DNA from: an uncultured Collinsella sp.
GTDB taxonomy: Bacteria; Actinomycetota; Coriobacteriia; Coriobacteriales; Coriobacteriaceae
Length of the DNA stretch: 44,213 nucleotides
Assembly: GCA_902496275.1 (NCBI GenBank)
Contig: CABVAC010000014.1
Coordinates: forward strand, 1 to 44,213
Direction: 5' to 3'
This document shows positions 15,520 to 24,700 of the stretch, in pieces. Made by a program: the position numbers and the translations under genes. The notes under the pieces are model-generated. The model saw nothing but the letters and a program-made list of their open reading frames with translations, had not been told where the DNA came from and did not search any database. Each line of letters starts with the position of its first letter. The first letter of the stretch is position 1.

Positions 15520-17505
15520 TTAGTTCTGCGAGAAGAACGGGAACTGTCGGGGATCCACCGGCGGATGCGGCATCGGACCTCCCTGGGGCCCACCCTGTGG
15601 TCCGCCCTGGCCGCCCATCATCTTGTCGATGGCGTCCTGGACCTCGCCCTCGAACTTTTTCATTCCCTCGTGCAAACGACGCTGACCGTCCTCGGAGCGC
15701 AGCTCCTCCATCTGCTCGGGCGAAATACCCAACAGCTCGCCCAGTATGCCCATCATCTCGCCGCGCATACGGTCACTCGTGTCGTCGTCGGCAAAGCGGC
15801 GCACCTCGGCGCGTGCCAGCGAATCAACCGTCATGCGCTCCTTACCGTTGAGCCCCAGATCGGACCACGCGAGCATGTACGGCCAGGAGCGCTCGACAAA
15901 TGAACGGGCCGAGACGATCGGCGCCGTCGGTAGCATGCGGCGGGCGGCCTCACCCTGGCGCACGAGCATCAGCAGCAGCGAGCAGACCTCGGGCTTGGCG
16001 GCGGCCATCGGGATGTCGTCGAAAGGTCGATTGCGGTCTACGTGCGACTCAAGCGCACCATCGACCTCGCCCGGCTCAAGCCCGCCAAGCAGCTGTGCCG
16101 CGCGATCGAGCATATCAACCGGACCGGCGAGCGTCGAGAGTGCCTGCGCCAGCACGCGATCCATGCAATCCTCCACCGCGTTGAGCGTCACGAGCTCTTG
16201 GGGCACCACGGCCGAGGCGCGGTTGCGCACGCGTGCCACAAACTCGAACGTCGACAGATACACATCGCCAAAGGGCGCAAAGTCGCCCTGGTAGCCGCCG
16301 GACAGCGCGGGCGCCGCCAGTGCGTACTCAGTCTTGGAAAGCGGACTCAACGCCATAGCGCCCAGCTCGAGCGCCGTATCCTCGAGCATCAGGCCCAGCG
16401 CACGCGAACGCAGGCGTTCGGCATCGCCCGCCGACACGTCGCGGTCGAGCACGCGCGCCGCATCCGGCGCATCGCGCTCGACGGTGCGAATGTGCAAGCG
16501 CTCGGCGATTGAGCGCACGGCAGAACAACGGGCGGCCTCGGCCTCCTCCTGCGCCGGTGTAAAGATGCGATTGCGCCCCAGCACCAGGCCAATCACATTA
16601 CGCGGACCCAAGGCATCGACGGCAAGTGCCGCCAACAGGGACGACGGCAAATCGCCCTCGAGTGCCACCACGGCACGCGACGCACCGCGAGCGCAGGCAT
16701 TGTCGCGCACGGCAAGCACCAGCGCCTGCCACAGCCACTCCTCGGAGCGAAACTGGGGCAACTCATGGTCCTCCAGGGCATCGAGCATCACGCCGCGTTG
16801 AATCTCCTGAACCAGCAGGCTCTCCTCAAAGCACGGCGCCTGGGCCACCACGCGACCGCAATCGTCGAGCACAAACGATCCGCCGGTATACACCGACTCG
16901 TCATAGGCGCCGACCGGCGCCATGCAGGCAAACCACACGCTGCGCTTGGAGGCGATCTTGCGGTAGGCACCGCTGCGCACGGCGGCGACGGCGGCGGTCT
17001 CGCGGTCGGTCGTGTCAAACGCGTTGAACTGGAAATAGGCAATGAGGTCGACACCGGTCGGCAGCATTTCGAGCTCGCGGTCCAGGTCAAACACCACGGC
17101 GATGCGCACGCCGTCCACGTCAAACACCGGAGGCGCCCAACGCGCGTCGTTGCTCTCGCCACGTTGCAGGGCGATGCTTGTGCGCGCGGGCACCACGCGA
17201 CCGTCTTTGAGCATCATATAGTCAAGCAGGGGCTGGCCCTCAAACGAAACCGCAGCGGGCACGATGCAGATCATATCGAGCTCTTGGATGCGCTCGGCAA
17301 CGCCCGTCAGACCCGTCAGCATATCGTGCTCAAAATCGGCAGCGCCCACCAGGCTGCCCGGCATGGCGCCCATAAAGAGCGGGGCCGGAACGCACAGCAC
17401 GCGCGCGCCGCGCTCATGAGCCAGGCGAGCCTGGTCCTCGATGCGGCCGCAAATGCCTTCGATGTCACCCAGGCGCATATCGATCTGTGCAAGTGCGAGC
17501 TTCAT
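15520..17505 (-). CDS. NAD synthetase-like protein with both catalytic centres lost
   Basis: A 661-residue protein with the layout of glutamine-dependent NAD+ synthetase: an N-terminal nitrilase domain (1-~240) and a C-terminal synthetase domain (~250-500). The folds are recognisable: MKLALAQIDMRLGDIEG at the start, YTGGSFVLDDCGRVVAQAP near 206, LSPLSKTEYAL near 387 and PFGDVYLST near 411. The nitrilase glutamate is replaced (VPAPLF, Ala41), the lysine is absent, and the catalytic Cys of the ICEDLW motif is Phe139 (VVFDLD). The ATP-loop SGGIDS reads EGDLPSS (283-289). Neither glutaminase nor AMP-forming activity is expected. A ~160-residue extension ends in a Gly/Pro/Gln-rich tail (GGQGGPQGGPQGG). 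The frame is long and intact, so it is a maintained pseudoenzyme rather than a decayed gene. Role unknown; AAAGGG precedes the ATG. Confidence 0.85.
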   Translation of the reverse strand: MKLALAQIDMRLGDIEGICGRIEDQARLAHERGARVLCVPAPLFMGAMPGSLVGAADFEHDMLTGLTGVAERIQELDMICIVPAAVSFEGQPLLDYMMLKDGRVVPARTSIALQRGESNDARWAPPVFDVDGVRIAVVFDLDRELEMLPTGVDLIAYFQFNAFDTTDRETAAVAAVRSGAYRKIASKRSVWFACMAPVGAYDESVYTGGSFVLDDCGRVVAQAPCFEESLLVQEIQRGVMLDALEDHELPQFRSEEWLWQALVLAVRDNACARGASRAVVALEGDLPSSLLAALAVDALGPRNVIGLVLGRNRIFTPAQEEAEAARCSAVRSIAERLHIRTVERDAPDAARVLDRDVSAGDAERLRSRALGLMLEDTALELGAMALSPLSKTEYALAAPALSGGYQGDFAPFGDVYLSTFEFVARVRNRASAVVPQELVTLNAVEDCMDRVLAQALSTLAGPVDMLDRAAQLLGGLEPGEVDGALESHVDRNRPFDDIPMAAAKPEVCSLLLMLVRQGEAARRMLPTAPIVSARSFVERSWPYMLAWSDLGLNGKERMTVDSLARAEVRRFADDDTSDRMRGEMMGILGELLGISPEQMEELRSEDGQRRLHEGMKKFEGEVQDAIDKMMGGQGGPQGGPQGGPMPHPPVDPRQFPFFSQN

Positions 17506-17543
17506 GGCCCAGCCCTTTCCGTCGTAAATCGTCGTTGTCGTAG

Positions 17544-17576
17544 TAAAAGCGCCGGTCGCATAATGCAGCCGGCGCT
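17544..17576 (-). terminator. Intrinsic terminator of the superoxide reductase gene
   Basis: AGCGCCGG and CCGGCGCT form a perfect eight-pair stem with a 13-base loop. On the minus strand it is followed by TTTTAC. It starts 47 bases after the gene's stop. Confidence 0.7.
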
Positions 17577-17622
17577 CGCATGTGCATATGCTAGCTATGA
17601 TACCCCGAGCGAGGGCGCGCTC

Positions 17623-17985
17623 CTAGAACGTCGCGGACCACAGCCCATGCAGGTTGCAGTAGGCATAGACGGTACCGGTCTTGGAGCCGCCAGCGAAAAA
17701 CGTCGTGGGCTTCATGCCGGGCTCAAGGTAATGGACCTCCAGGCGGCCCTCGGCCTCAAGCGCGATCCACTCGATGTAGTGCTCAGGCAGCATGGGGTGC
17801 TCCGTCGAGCCCACACGTGCGCGAATGACGTGGCCGTCGCGCTCGATCTCGACAACAGGCACATGCTTCTCGTGCGCCGCATCCTCGGTGTTTGCCGTCA
17901 GCTCCGTGCAGCCGGCAGGGGTTGCAACGCCGTCGCCAAGGGCGGCAACGAGCTTGCCGTCGGAGTCCTTAAAGAATTTCGCCAT
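17623..17985 (-). CDS. Superoxide reductase, catalytic-domain (neelaredoxin/class III-like) type
   Basis: A 120-residue cytosolic enzyme that reduces superoxide to peroxide without making oxygen. The iron centre ligands are all visible: Glu39-Lys40-His41 (HEKHVP), His63 and His69 (TEHPMLPEHY), and Cys110 and His113 (YCNLHG). The N-terminal ~35 residues align with the desulforedoxin domain of desulfoferrodoxin (ending ANTEDAAHEKH), but only one cysteine (Cys26) of its four iron ligands remains, so centre I is absent, as in class III enzymes. The ATG at 17985 has AAAGGAGA upstream, rejecting a much longer in-frame start. Own terminator downstream. Suits an anaerobe facing transient oxygen. Confidence 0.93.
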   Translation of the reverse strand: MAKFFKDSDGKLVAALGDGVATPAGCTELTANTEDAAHEKHVPVVEIERDGHVIRARVGSTEHPMLPEHYIEWIALEAEGRLEVHYLEPGMKPTTFFAGGSKTGTVYAYCNLHGLWSATF

Positions 17986-18135
17986 GATGTTCTCCTTTGC
18001 TGATGTGCCAATATTCCTGATGCTTCTTATGCCCAAAGGCAGGCGAACCATCCACGGCATGGCAAATGAACACATAACGGGCGGGAACGGTGGGGTGGCG
18101 CGTACTATCCGCCCTGGCGGCCCCACCCGAGCGGG

Positions 18136-21100
18136 TTAGCGACCGTCGCCACCGAGCAGCGCCAGAACATCCTCGCGCGTAAACAGTGCCGATGAGATGC
18201 CGTCGCCGCCGAGCACGCTGTTGACCAGATCGCGCTTGGACTCCTGCATCTGCATAATGCGTTCCTCGATCGTGTCCTTGGCGATGAGTTTGTACACGGT
18301 CACGGTGTGCTGCTGGCCAATACGGTGGGCACGATCGGTCGCTTGGTCCTGCGCCGCCACGTTCCACCACGGGTCGTAGTGGATGACCACGTCGGCAGCC
18401 GTCAAATTAAGGCCCACGCCGCCCGCCTTGAGCGAAATCAAGAACACCGGCACCTCGCCTGCCTGGAACTGCGCAACCATCTTGGCGCGGCTCTCCTTAG
18501 ACGATGCGCCCGTGAGCTTAAGGAAGGCAATGTCCTCCTTGGCCAGGCGCTTGCCAATGATATCGAGCATGCCCGTAAACTGGCTGAACAGCAAGATGCG
18601 ATGACCGCCGTCGAGCGCGCCGTGAACGAGCTCCATACACGTATCGAGCTTAGCGCTTCCCGCCTTGTAGTCCGCATAGTGCAGATGCGGGTCGCAGCAA
18701 ATCTGGCGCAGCTTGGTGAGCTCGGCAAGCACCTTGAGCTTGTCTTTCTTAAACTCCCCGGCCTCGCGGTGCTGCACTTGCTGGGCGATGCGGTCCTGGT
18801 TGGCCAGGTAGAGCTTGCGCTGCTCGCCGGTAAGCTGCGCCATCACCGTGTCTTCGATCTTCTCGGGCAGATCGGCCACCACGTCTTCCTTTATGCGACG
18901 CAGCACAAACGGCGACACGAGCGCCCGCAGACGAGCGGCGCTATCGCCCTCGGCATGCTCGACGGGACTCTCAAAGCGCTTGGCAAATGAGTCACGCATA
19001 CCCAGAAGGCCCGGCATCAAAAAGTCGAAGATGCTCCAGAGCTCGGACAGGCGGTTTTCGATGGGCGTGCCCGTCAGGGCAAAGCGCACGCCGGCAGGCA
19101 GGCGCTTGGCGGCGCGCGCCACCTGGGTGAGCGGGTTTTTAATGTACTGGGCCTCGTCGAGCACCACGCGGGCAAAGTCCTGCTCGACGTATTCGTCGAT
19201 GTCGCGGCGCATGAGGTCATACGACGTCACCACCACGTTGTGCTCGGCGGCACCGGCAATTTGCACGCGACGCTGGGCCTTGGCGCCCACGATGGCGCAC
19301 ACATCAATCGAGGGGGCAAAGCGCTCCAACTCGGCAGCCCAGTTGTACACGAGCGACGCGGGACATACCACAAGCGTGGGCTTGGTATCCCCCGCCTCCA
19401 CGCGCGCCAGAATGTGCGCAATCATCTGCAGTGTTTTGCCCAGGCCCATATCGTCGGCCAAGATGCCGCCAAGACCCAGGTGCTCAAGTGAGCCGAGCCA
19501 CTGGTAGCCATCGACCTGATAGCCGCGCAGCGTGGCCTTAAGCGAGGCGGGCACCGTAAAGTCCATCTTGCCGAGCGTGTCCAGGCGCTCGACGGTACGG
19601 CGGAACGCGGCGTCGCGATCAGCCTCGAGCGCCGGCGTGCGCTCGAGCATGCTGTCGACAAAAAGGGTACTCGACGCGGGAAGCGACACGCCGTCGAGCA
19701 GGTCGACGGCACCGACGCCCAAGTCCTCGGCAAGGCCAAACGCGGCACGAGCGCCCTCGTCCAGGCGAACGATGTCGCCGGATGTAAGGCGCGCAAACGT
19801 CTGGTGACGCTTGTAGGAGTCAAGGTAGATGGCAAGGTCTGCCGCCGAAAGCCCGCTCGCACCCAGCTCGACGTCGAGCAAGTTGCTCTTGACGGTGGCA
19901 CGCACCGAGAGCTTGGGCGCAGGGCGTACCGAGATCTGGCGCAGGCGGTCGCTGAGCATGACCTCGCCCAGCTCGGACAGGGCAGACAGGCCCTCGGTCA
20001 GCAAGTGGAACAGGCGGGCGTCGTCGCGCTCCTCAAACGCCAGGCCGCCCTCGCAGAAATCGAAGTACAGGGCCGCCGTGTCCATAACGCGAAACTCCGC
20101 CACGGCATCGCGGGGCGGAACGCCGGGGCGTTGCTCTTCGAAAGGACTGCCCGGAGCACCAAGACTAAAGAGATCTGCCGACCAATCGCCGTAGGTAACC
20201 GTAACTTTGCAGGTCACAAGACCATCGTCGACGCCAATCGCCATGGCAAAACTCGGCTCGGGCGCCACGGCGTCGAGCGCGGCGGGAGCGGTCAGGTCGG
20301 TGTAGTCGCGCAGGATGGGCAGCGCCATGCGGCAGAACTCGCCCACCTGGTCGGCGGCGATATGGACCGGCGTGCGGCAGGGTAACAAGTGCGATAGGAA
20401 CGGCGCCGCATGTTGGGCAAACGCCGCGTCGGTACGGCGCGCGCGGCGCGTATCGACCAGATAGGCTGCGTCACCAGCGACAAAGCAGTACGTATCGGCC
20501 GGCAGGCGCAAGTCGTAGCTGCCTCCCGCCGCCGGCGCAATCTTGGCGGCAAGGAGCGGCGGGCGCTTAGCCGGGACTTCGCCCTCCCCCTGCGGCGACG
20601 GCTCGACCGCCACCTCGTAGGCGCGATGCGTCGTCGTCCCCCGCGACCAAGCAGGCTCAAAGGACATGGTCCTGCCACGCAACAGGTCCAGCACGGACAC
20701 GACCGAATACTCGGATACCGGCAACTGACGCTCGGCGACAAAGCCGCTGCGGGCAAAGTCGTACGATGCCGAGCGCGAGCTCGTAATATCGCCTAGGTAG
20801 GCGACCGTCATTGCGATAAAGTCGAGCAGCTTTGTCGAGACATCATCGAAAGCCTCGGGCACATGGGCAAACGTAAGCTTCTTGCCATAGGAGAACGTAC
20901 CGCCGCGCACATAGGCATCGGCCATGCCGTCGATATCCTTAACCACGTAGGACACCGAACCGCTGCGAATGCGAAACTCAAGCGCCCAGTTAAAGCGATC
21001 GGCAAACAGCGGATTGTAGTACGGCACCAGCGAGGGCTCCAGCACTGCCTTGGGCGCATCGGGGTCGATGGTGCCGGCGAGCTTGCGACGCATGGCCACG

Positions 21101-21609
21101 AGCTCGTCCATGCGCGCGTCCGAAAGATCGGAAAGCGCCGCCACAAGGCTCGGGCTCGTGGGGACGGGCGCCGGGAAGGGAAAGTTGGGGTTGACCGAAG
21201 ATGCGCTAGGCGCGGGGCGCGCGGGCTGCTTGGACTGTGCGGGCGGTGCCGTAAACGTGCGGACCGGCGTGCGCAGGCCCTCGACAGGCTCGGCGCCGCT
21301 GGCATCCAGATACGCCAACGCCGTGGCGATGGCGTGCTTGCACATGCCGGAATAGCGGAAGGCGGCCGGGCAATCGCAGTCGTAGTCGACAACCTCGTGC
21401 TCGTCCATGTCGAGCGCCACGTGTGTCTTATACAGGTCGCCGCGCGAGCCGCGCACCGTGCCCTCGATAGTCACATTTTTGGAGAAGCGCGAGCCGGAGT
21501 CCTCAAACGACAGCACGGCGCCGTTGAGCATGAGCGAGCGCCCCTTCATAAAGGTACTGCTGAGCGCCGCCTCCTTACGAAGCGCCTGCACAAACGTCCC
21601 CTGCGTCAT
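18136..21609 (-). CDS. SWIM zinc-finger SNF2-family helicase
   Basis: A 1157-residue SWI2/SNF2-type DNA translocase. A SWIM zinc finger is near the N-terminus (Cys78, Cys80, Cys90, His92: DCDCP, CKH). A bacterial SNF2-associated middle region follows. Helicase motifs: I at ~720 (DDMGLGKT), II at ~816 (DEAQ), III (LTGTPIENRLSELW), V (SLKAGGVGLNLT) and VI at ~1088 (QATDRAHRIGQ). Such proteins move along duplex DNA and remodel nucleoprotein; bacterial partners are mostly unknown. The ATG at 21609 is chosen for TTGGAGG upstream. A paired palindromic element lies just upstream, between it and dnaE. Confidence 0.94.
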   Translation of the reverse strand: MTQGTFVQALRKEAALSSTFMKGRSLMLNGAVLSFEDSGSRFSKNVTIEGTVRGSRGDLYKTHVALDMDEHEVVDYDCDCPAAFRYSGMCKHAIATALAYLDASGAEPVEGLRTPVRTFTAPPAQSKQPARPAPSASSVNPNFPFPAPVPTSPSLVAALSDLSDARMDELVAMRRKLAGTIDPDAPKAVLEPSLVPYYNPLFADRFNWALEFRIRSGSVSYVVKDIDGMADAYVRGGTFSYGKKLTFAHVPEAFDDVSTKLLDFIAMTVAYLGDITSSRSASYDFARSGFVAERQLPVSEYSVVSVLDLLRGRTMSFEPAWSRGTTTHRAYEVAVEPSPQGEGEVPAKRPPLLAAKIAPAAGGSYDLRLPADTYCFVAGDAAYLVDTRRARRTDAAFAQHAAPFLSHLLPCRTPVHIAADQVGEFCRMALPILRDYTDLTAPAALDAVAPEPSFAMAIGVDDGLVTCKVTVTYGDWSADLFSLGAPGSPFEEQRPGVPPRDAVAEFRVMDTAALYFDFCEGGLAFEERDDARLFHLLTEGLSALSELGEVMLSDRLRQISVRPAPKLSVRATVKSNLLDVELGASGLSAADLAIYLDSYKRHQTFARLTSGDIVRLDEGARAAFGLAEDLGVGAVDLLDGVSLPASSTLFVDSMLERTPALEADRDAAFRRTVERLDTLGKMDFTVPASLKATLRGYQVDGYQWLGSLEHLGLGGILADDMGLGKTLQMIAHILARVEAGDTKPTLVVCPASLVYNWAAELERFAPSIDVCAIVGAKAQRRVQIAGAAEHNVVVTSYDLMRRDIDEYVEQDFARVVLDEAQYIKNPLTQVARAAKRLPAGVRFALTGTPIENRLSELWSIFDFLMPGLLGMRDSFAKRFESPVEHAEGDSAARLRALVSPFVLRRIKEDVVADLPEKIEDTVMAQLTGEQRKLYLANQDRIAQQVQHREAGEFKKDKLKVLAELTKLRQICCDPHLHYADYKAGSAKLDTCMELVHGALDGGHRILLFSQFTGMLDIIGKRLAKEDIAFLKLTGASSKESRAKMVAQFQAGEVPVFLISLKAGGVGLNLTAADVVIHYDPWWNVAAQDQATDRAHRIGQQHTVTVYKLIAKDTIEERIMQMQESKRDLVNSVLGGDGISSALFTREDVLALLGGDGR

Positions 21610-21634
21610 CACTTCCTCCAATCTCGCACGCCAA

Positions 21635-21743
21635 ATGATTTTTCTGGGACGGGGATGAAAAAATCATTCCCGTCCCAGAAAGACTGGTCTACCGCTACAC
21701 GTCACCCAAAATGATTTTTTAATCCCCGTCCCAGAAAAATCAT
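21635..21743. repeat. Head-to-head pair of palindromic repeats, GGGACGGGG core
   Basis: A 22-base sequence at 21635-21656 is exactly inverted at 21722-21743. Each copy is itself a palindrome: arms ATGATTTTT and AAAAATCAT flank a CTGGGACGGGGAT core. Between them a third, partial inverted core (21669-21681) can pair with the left copy in a 13-pair stem (TTTCTGGGACGGG/CCCGTCCCAGAAA). The layout is like a BIME, two REP palindromes facing each other. It fills the space between the dnaE stop and the SNF2 gene. It may also terminate dnaE transcription. Confidence 0.8.
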
Positions 21744-21744
21744 C

Positions 21745-24700
21745 TTAGATCACCGTCACTCTGCCTTGGTTGCCGACGATGGCCTTGGCCTCGGCTAGCA
21801 GCGGAATCGAGCGTGCGTTGACCTTGGCCGGCACCTCGGCACGCAGTACGCGCCCGTCCACCTGCTCGATAAAGATCTCCACGCGGTCGCCGCCCGGGTT
21901 GGCGGTAAGCACCGTGGCAAGACGCGCCATATTGCCCTGGCTAAAGCGGCTGTTGGGCACCATGACCTCAAACACCTTGGGCTTGTTGCTCTCCTCGTTA
22001 AGCTCAAGCGGCACGATCTCCTGCGCGATGATCTGGTCGCCGCGGTCCGAACGCTCGAGCTTGCCCTTAATGCGCACAAACGCATCGGACAGCTGCGCGC
22101 CGGTCTCGGGATCGACCTCGCCGTACAGGTACCCCTCGGCCTCCTTGTAGGTCTTGGGGAATACCACGACCGTGGCCTCGCCTTCCATGTCCTCGAGCTG
22201 CACGATGCCCATGGGGTCGCCGTTTTTGGTCACGCGCTTGGACACGCTCGAGACCATACCGGCCCACCACAGCGCCTTGCCCTCGGGAATCTCCTGGTTG
22301 ATGGTGCCGCCCGTGGGGTTTTGCACCTCATAGCCGGTGTCGATCTGCGAGAACGAAAAGTCGCGCGCCTTGGCTAGCGCATACTCAAACGGGCGCAGCG
22401 GGTGGTCCGAGACGTAGATGCCCAGAACCTCCTTCTCCTGGCTCAGCTTAAGGTGGCGGTCCCACTCCTGGCCATCCGGATCGGGCACGCTCACCTCAAA
22501 GCCCGAGCCCTCAACATCACCAAACATGTCGAAGAACGACGTCTGGCCGCTCGCACGATCCTTCTGGCGCTTCACAGCGGCATCGATGATGTTCTCGGGG
22601 TTGTTCTTGTCCACAAAGTGCATCATCTGGCGGCGCGGATAGCCCGTGGAGTCAAAGGCGCCTGCCTTGATGAGTGATTCGATCACGCGGCGGTTGGCCT
22701 GACTCGAGTCCACGCGCTCGACAAAGTCGTGCAGCGTCTTAAACGGACCGCCCGCCTCGCGCTCGGCGATAATCGCCTGCGCCACGCCGGTGCCCACGCC
22801 GCGAATGCCGGCCAAACCAAAGCGCACGCCTTCCTTGGTAGCCGTGAACTCGGTACCGGACTCGTTGACATCTGGCGACAGCACGGGGATGCCGTCGTGA
22901 CGGCATGCCGAGACGTAGTGCACGATCTTGTCGGTCTTGCCCGTATAGGACGTCAGAACGGCCGCCATGTACTCGTGCGGATAGTGCGCCTTGAGCCACG
23001 CCGTCTGCATAACCAGGATGGCGTAGCCGGCGGAGTGCGACTTGTTAAAGGCGTAGGATGCGAACTCAAGAACATCGTCCCAAATCTTCTGGGCGACCTC
23101 GCGCGTGTAGTTATTCTTGATGGCGCCATTCATCCAGTGGTCGTAGGTGGTCTCGTCCGAGCCATCCTCCCAGTGGAGCACCGTCGACGTGAGCAGCTTG
23201 ATCTTTTTCTTAGCCACGGGCTTACGGATACGCGAGTCCGATTCGCCCTTGGAGAAGCCGCACATCTCAACGGAGATGAGCATAACCTGCTCCTGGTAGA
23301 CCATGGTGCCGTAGGTTTCGCCCAGGATGTCGTCCAGGCGGTCGTCGTAGGAGACGGCCGGCTCCTTGCCGTTCATACGGTTGATGTAGGACGAAACCAT
23401 GCCGGCGCCCAGCGGGCCCGGGCGGTACAGAGCGATCAATGCCACGACGTGCTTGTACTCGGTGGGCTTCATGTTCTTGATCGTGGCCGTCATGCCGGCG
23501 GACTCGACCTGGAAGACGCCGGCGGTGTGACCGGAGCCCATGAGCTTAAAGATCTCGGGGTCGTCAAAGGGAATCTCTTCCTCTTTGATGTCGATGCCGA
23601 AGTTCTTTTTGATGTTTGCCTTGGCCTTGGAGATAACCGTCAGCGTGCGCAGGCCCAGGAAGTCCATCTTGAGCAGGCCCATGTCGGCAACGGTATGACC
23701 CTCGTACTGGGTAATCTCGACGCCGCCCTTGGTATCGAGCTTGGTGGGCACATGCTCGTTGACGGGATCGCGGCAGATCAGGACGGCGCACGCGTGCACG
23801 CCCTCGCCACGGGTGAGGCCCTCGATCGAGAGCGCCGTGTCGATGATACGGCGGGCGTCGTCATCCTTTTTATAGGCCTCGGCAAAGTCGGGGTTAAACA
23901 GATCCTCTTTGCCGGGTTGCTTTTCGAGCACCTGCTTGAGCTTGACCTTGGGGTCGCTCGAGACCATCTTGGACAGGCGCTGGCCCATGTAGACCGGATA
24001 GTCCAGCACGCGCGCGGCGTCGTTGATGGCCTGCTTGGCCTTAATGGTCGAGTAGGTGATGACGTGGGTGACCTTCTCGGGACCGTAGAGCTGGCGAACG
24101 TGCTCCACGACCTCGAGGCGCCGCTCATCGTCGAAGTCCATATCGATATCGGGCATCTCGGTACGCTGCGGGGACAGGAACCTCTCGAACATCAGGCCGT
24201 TCTCGAGCGGGTCGAACGCGGTGATGTTCATGGCGTAGGCGACGATAGCGCCGGCGGCCGAGCCACGGCCGGGACCGACGCCGATGCCGTTGTCCTTGGC
24301 CCATTGCACGTACTCGGCGACGATCAAAAAGTAGGCGGCAAAGCCCTTGTCGCAGATGACCTTGTATTCGTACTCAAAGCGCTCTTTGATGTTGACGCCA
24401 CAGATCTCGCGCGTGGCCCAGTCGTCACCGTAGTGTTGGCGCAGGCCCTTCTCGCACTCGCGGCGGAACTGGCTCTCGTGCGTCTCGCCGGGATCGAGCA
24501 ACGGGAAGCGCGGCAGGATGATGGAATCCCAGTCCAGCTCCACATAGCACTTGTCGGCAATCTCGAGCGTGTTGTCGCAGGCCTCGGGGCAATACGGGAA
24601 CATCGCCCGCATCTCCTCCTCGGTCTTCATGTAAAACTCCGAGCCGGTCATGCGCATGCGGTTGGGGTCGTCGACCTTGGCGTTCATGCCAATGCACATG

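Noticed and set aside
17986..18135. Hairpin GGTGGGG/CCCCACC as SNF2 terminator
   Set aside because: Long irregular loop and no T-run on the minus strand, so support is too weak.
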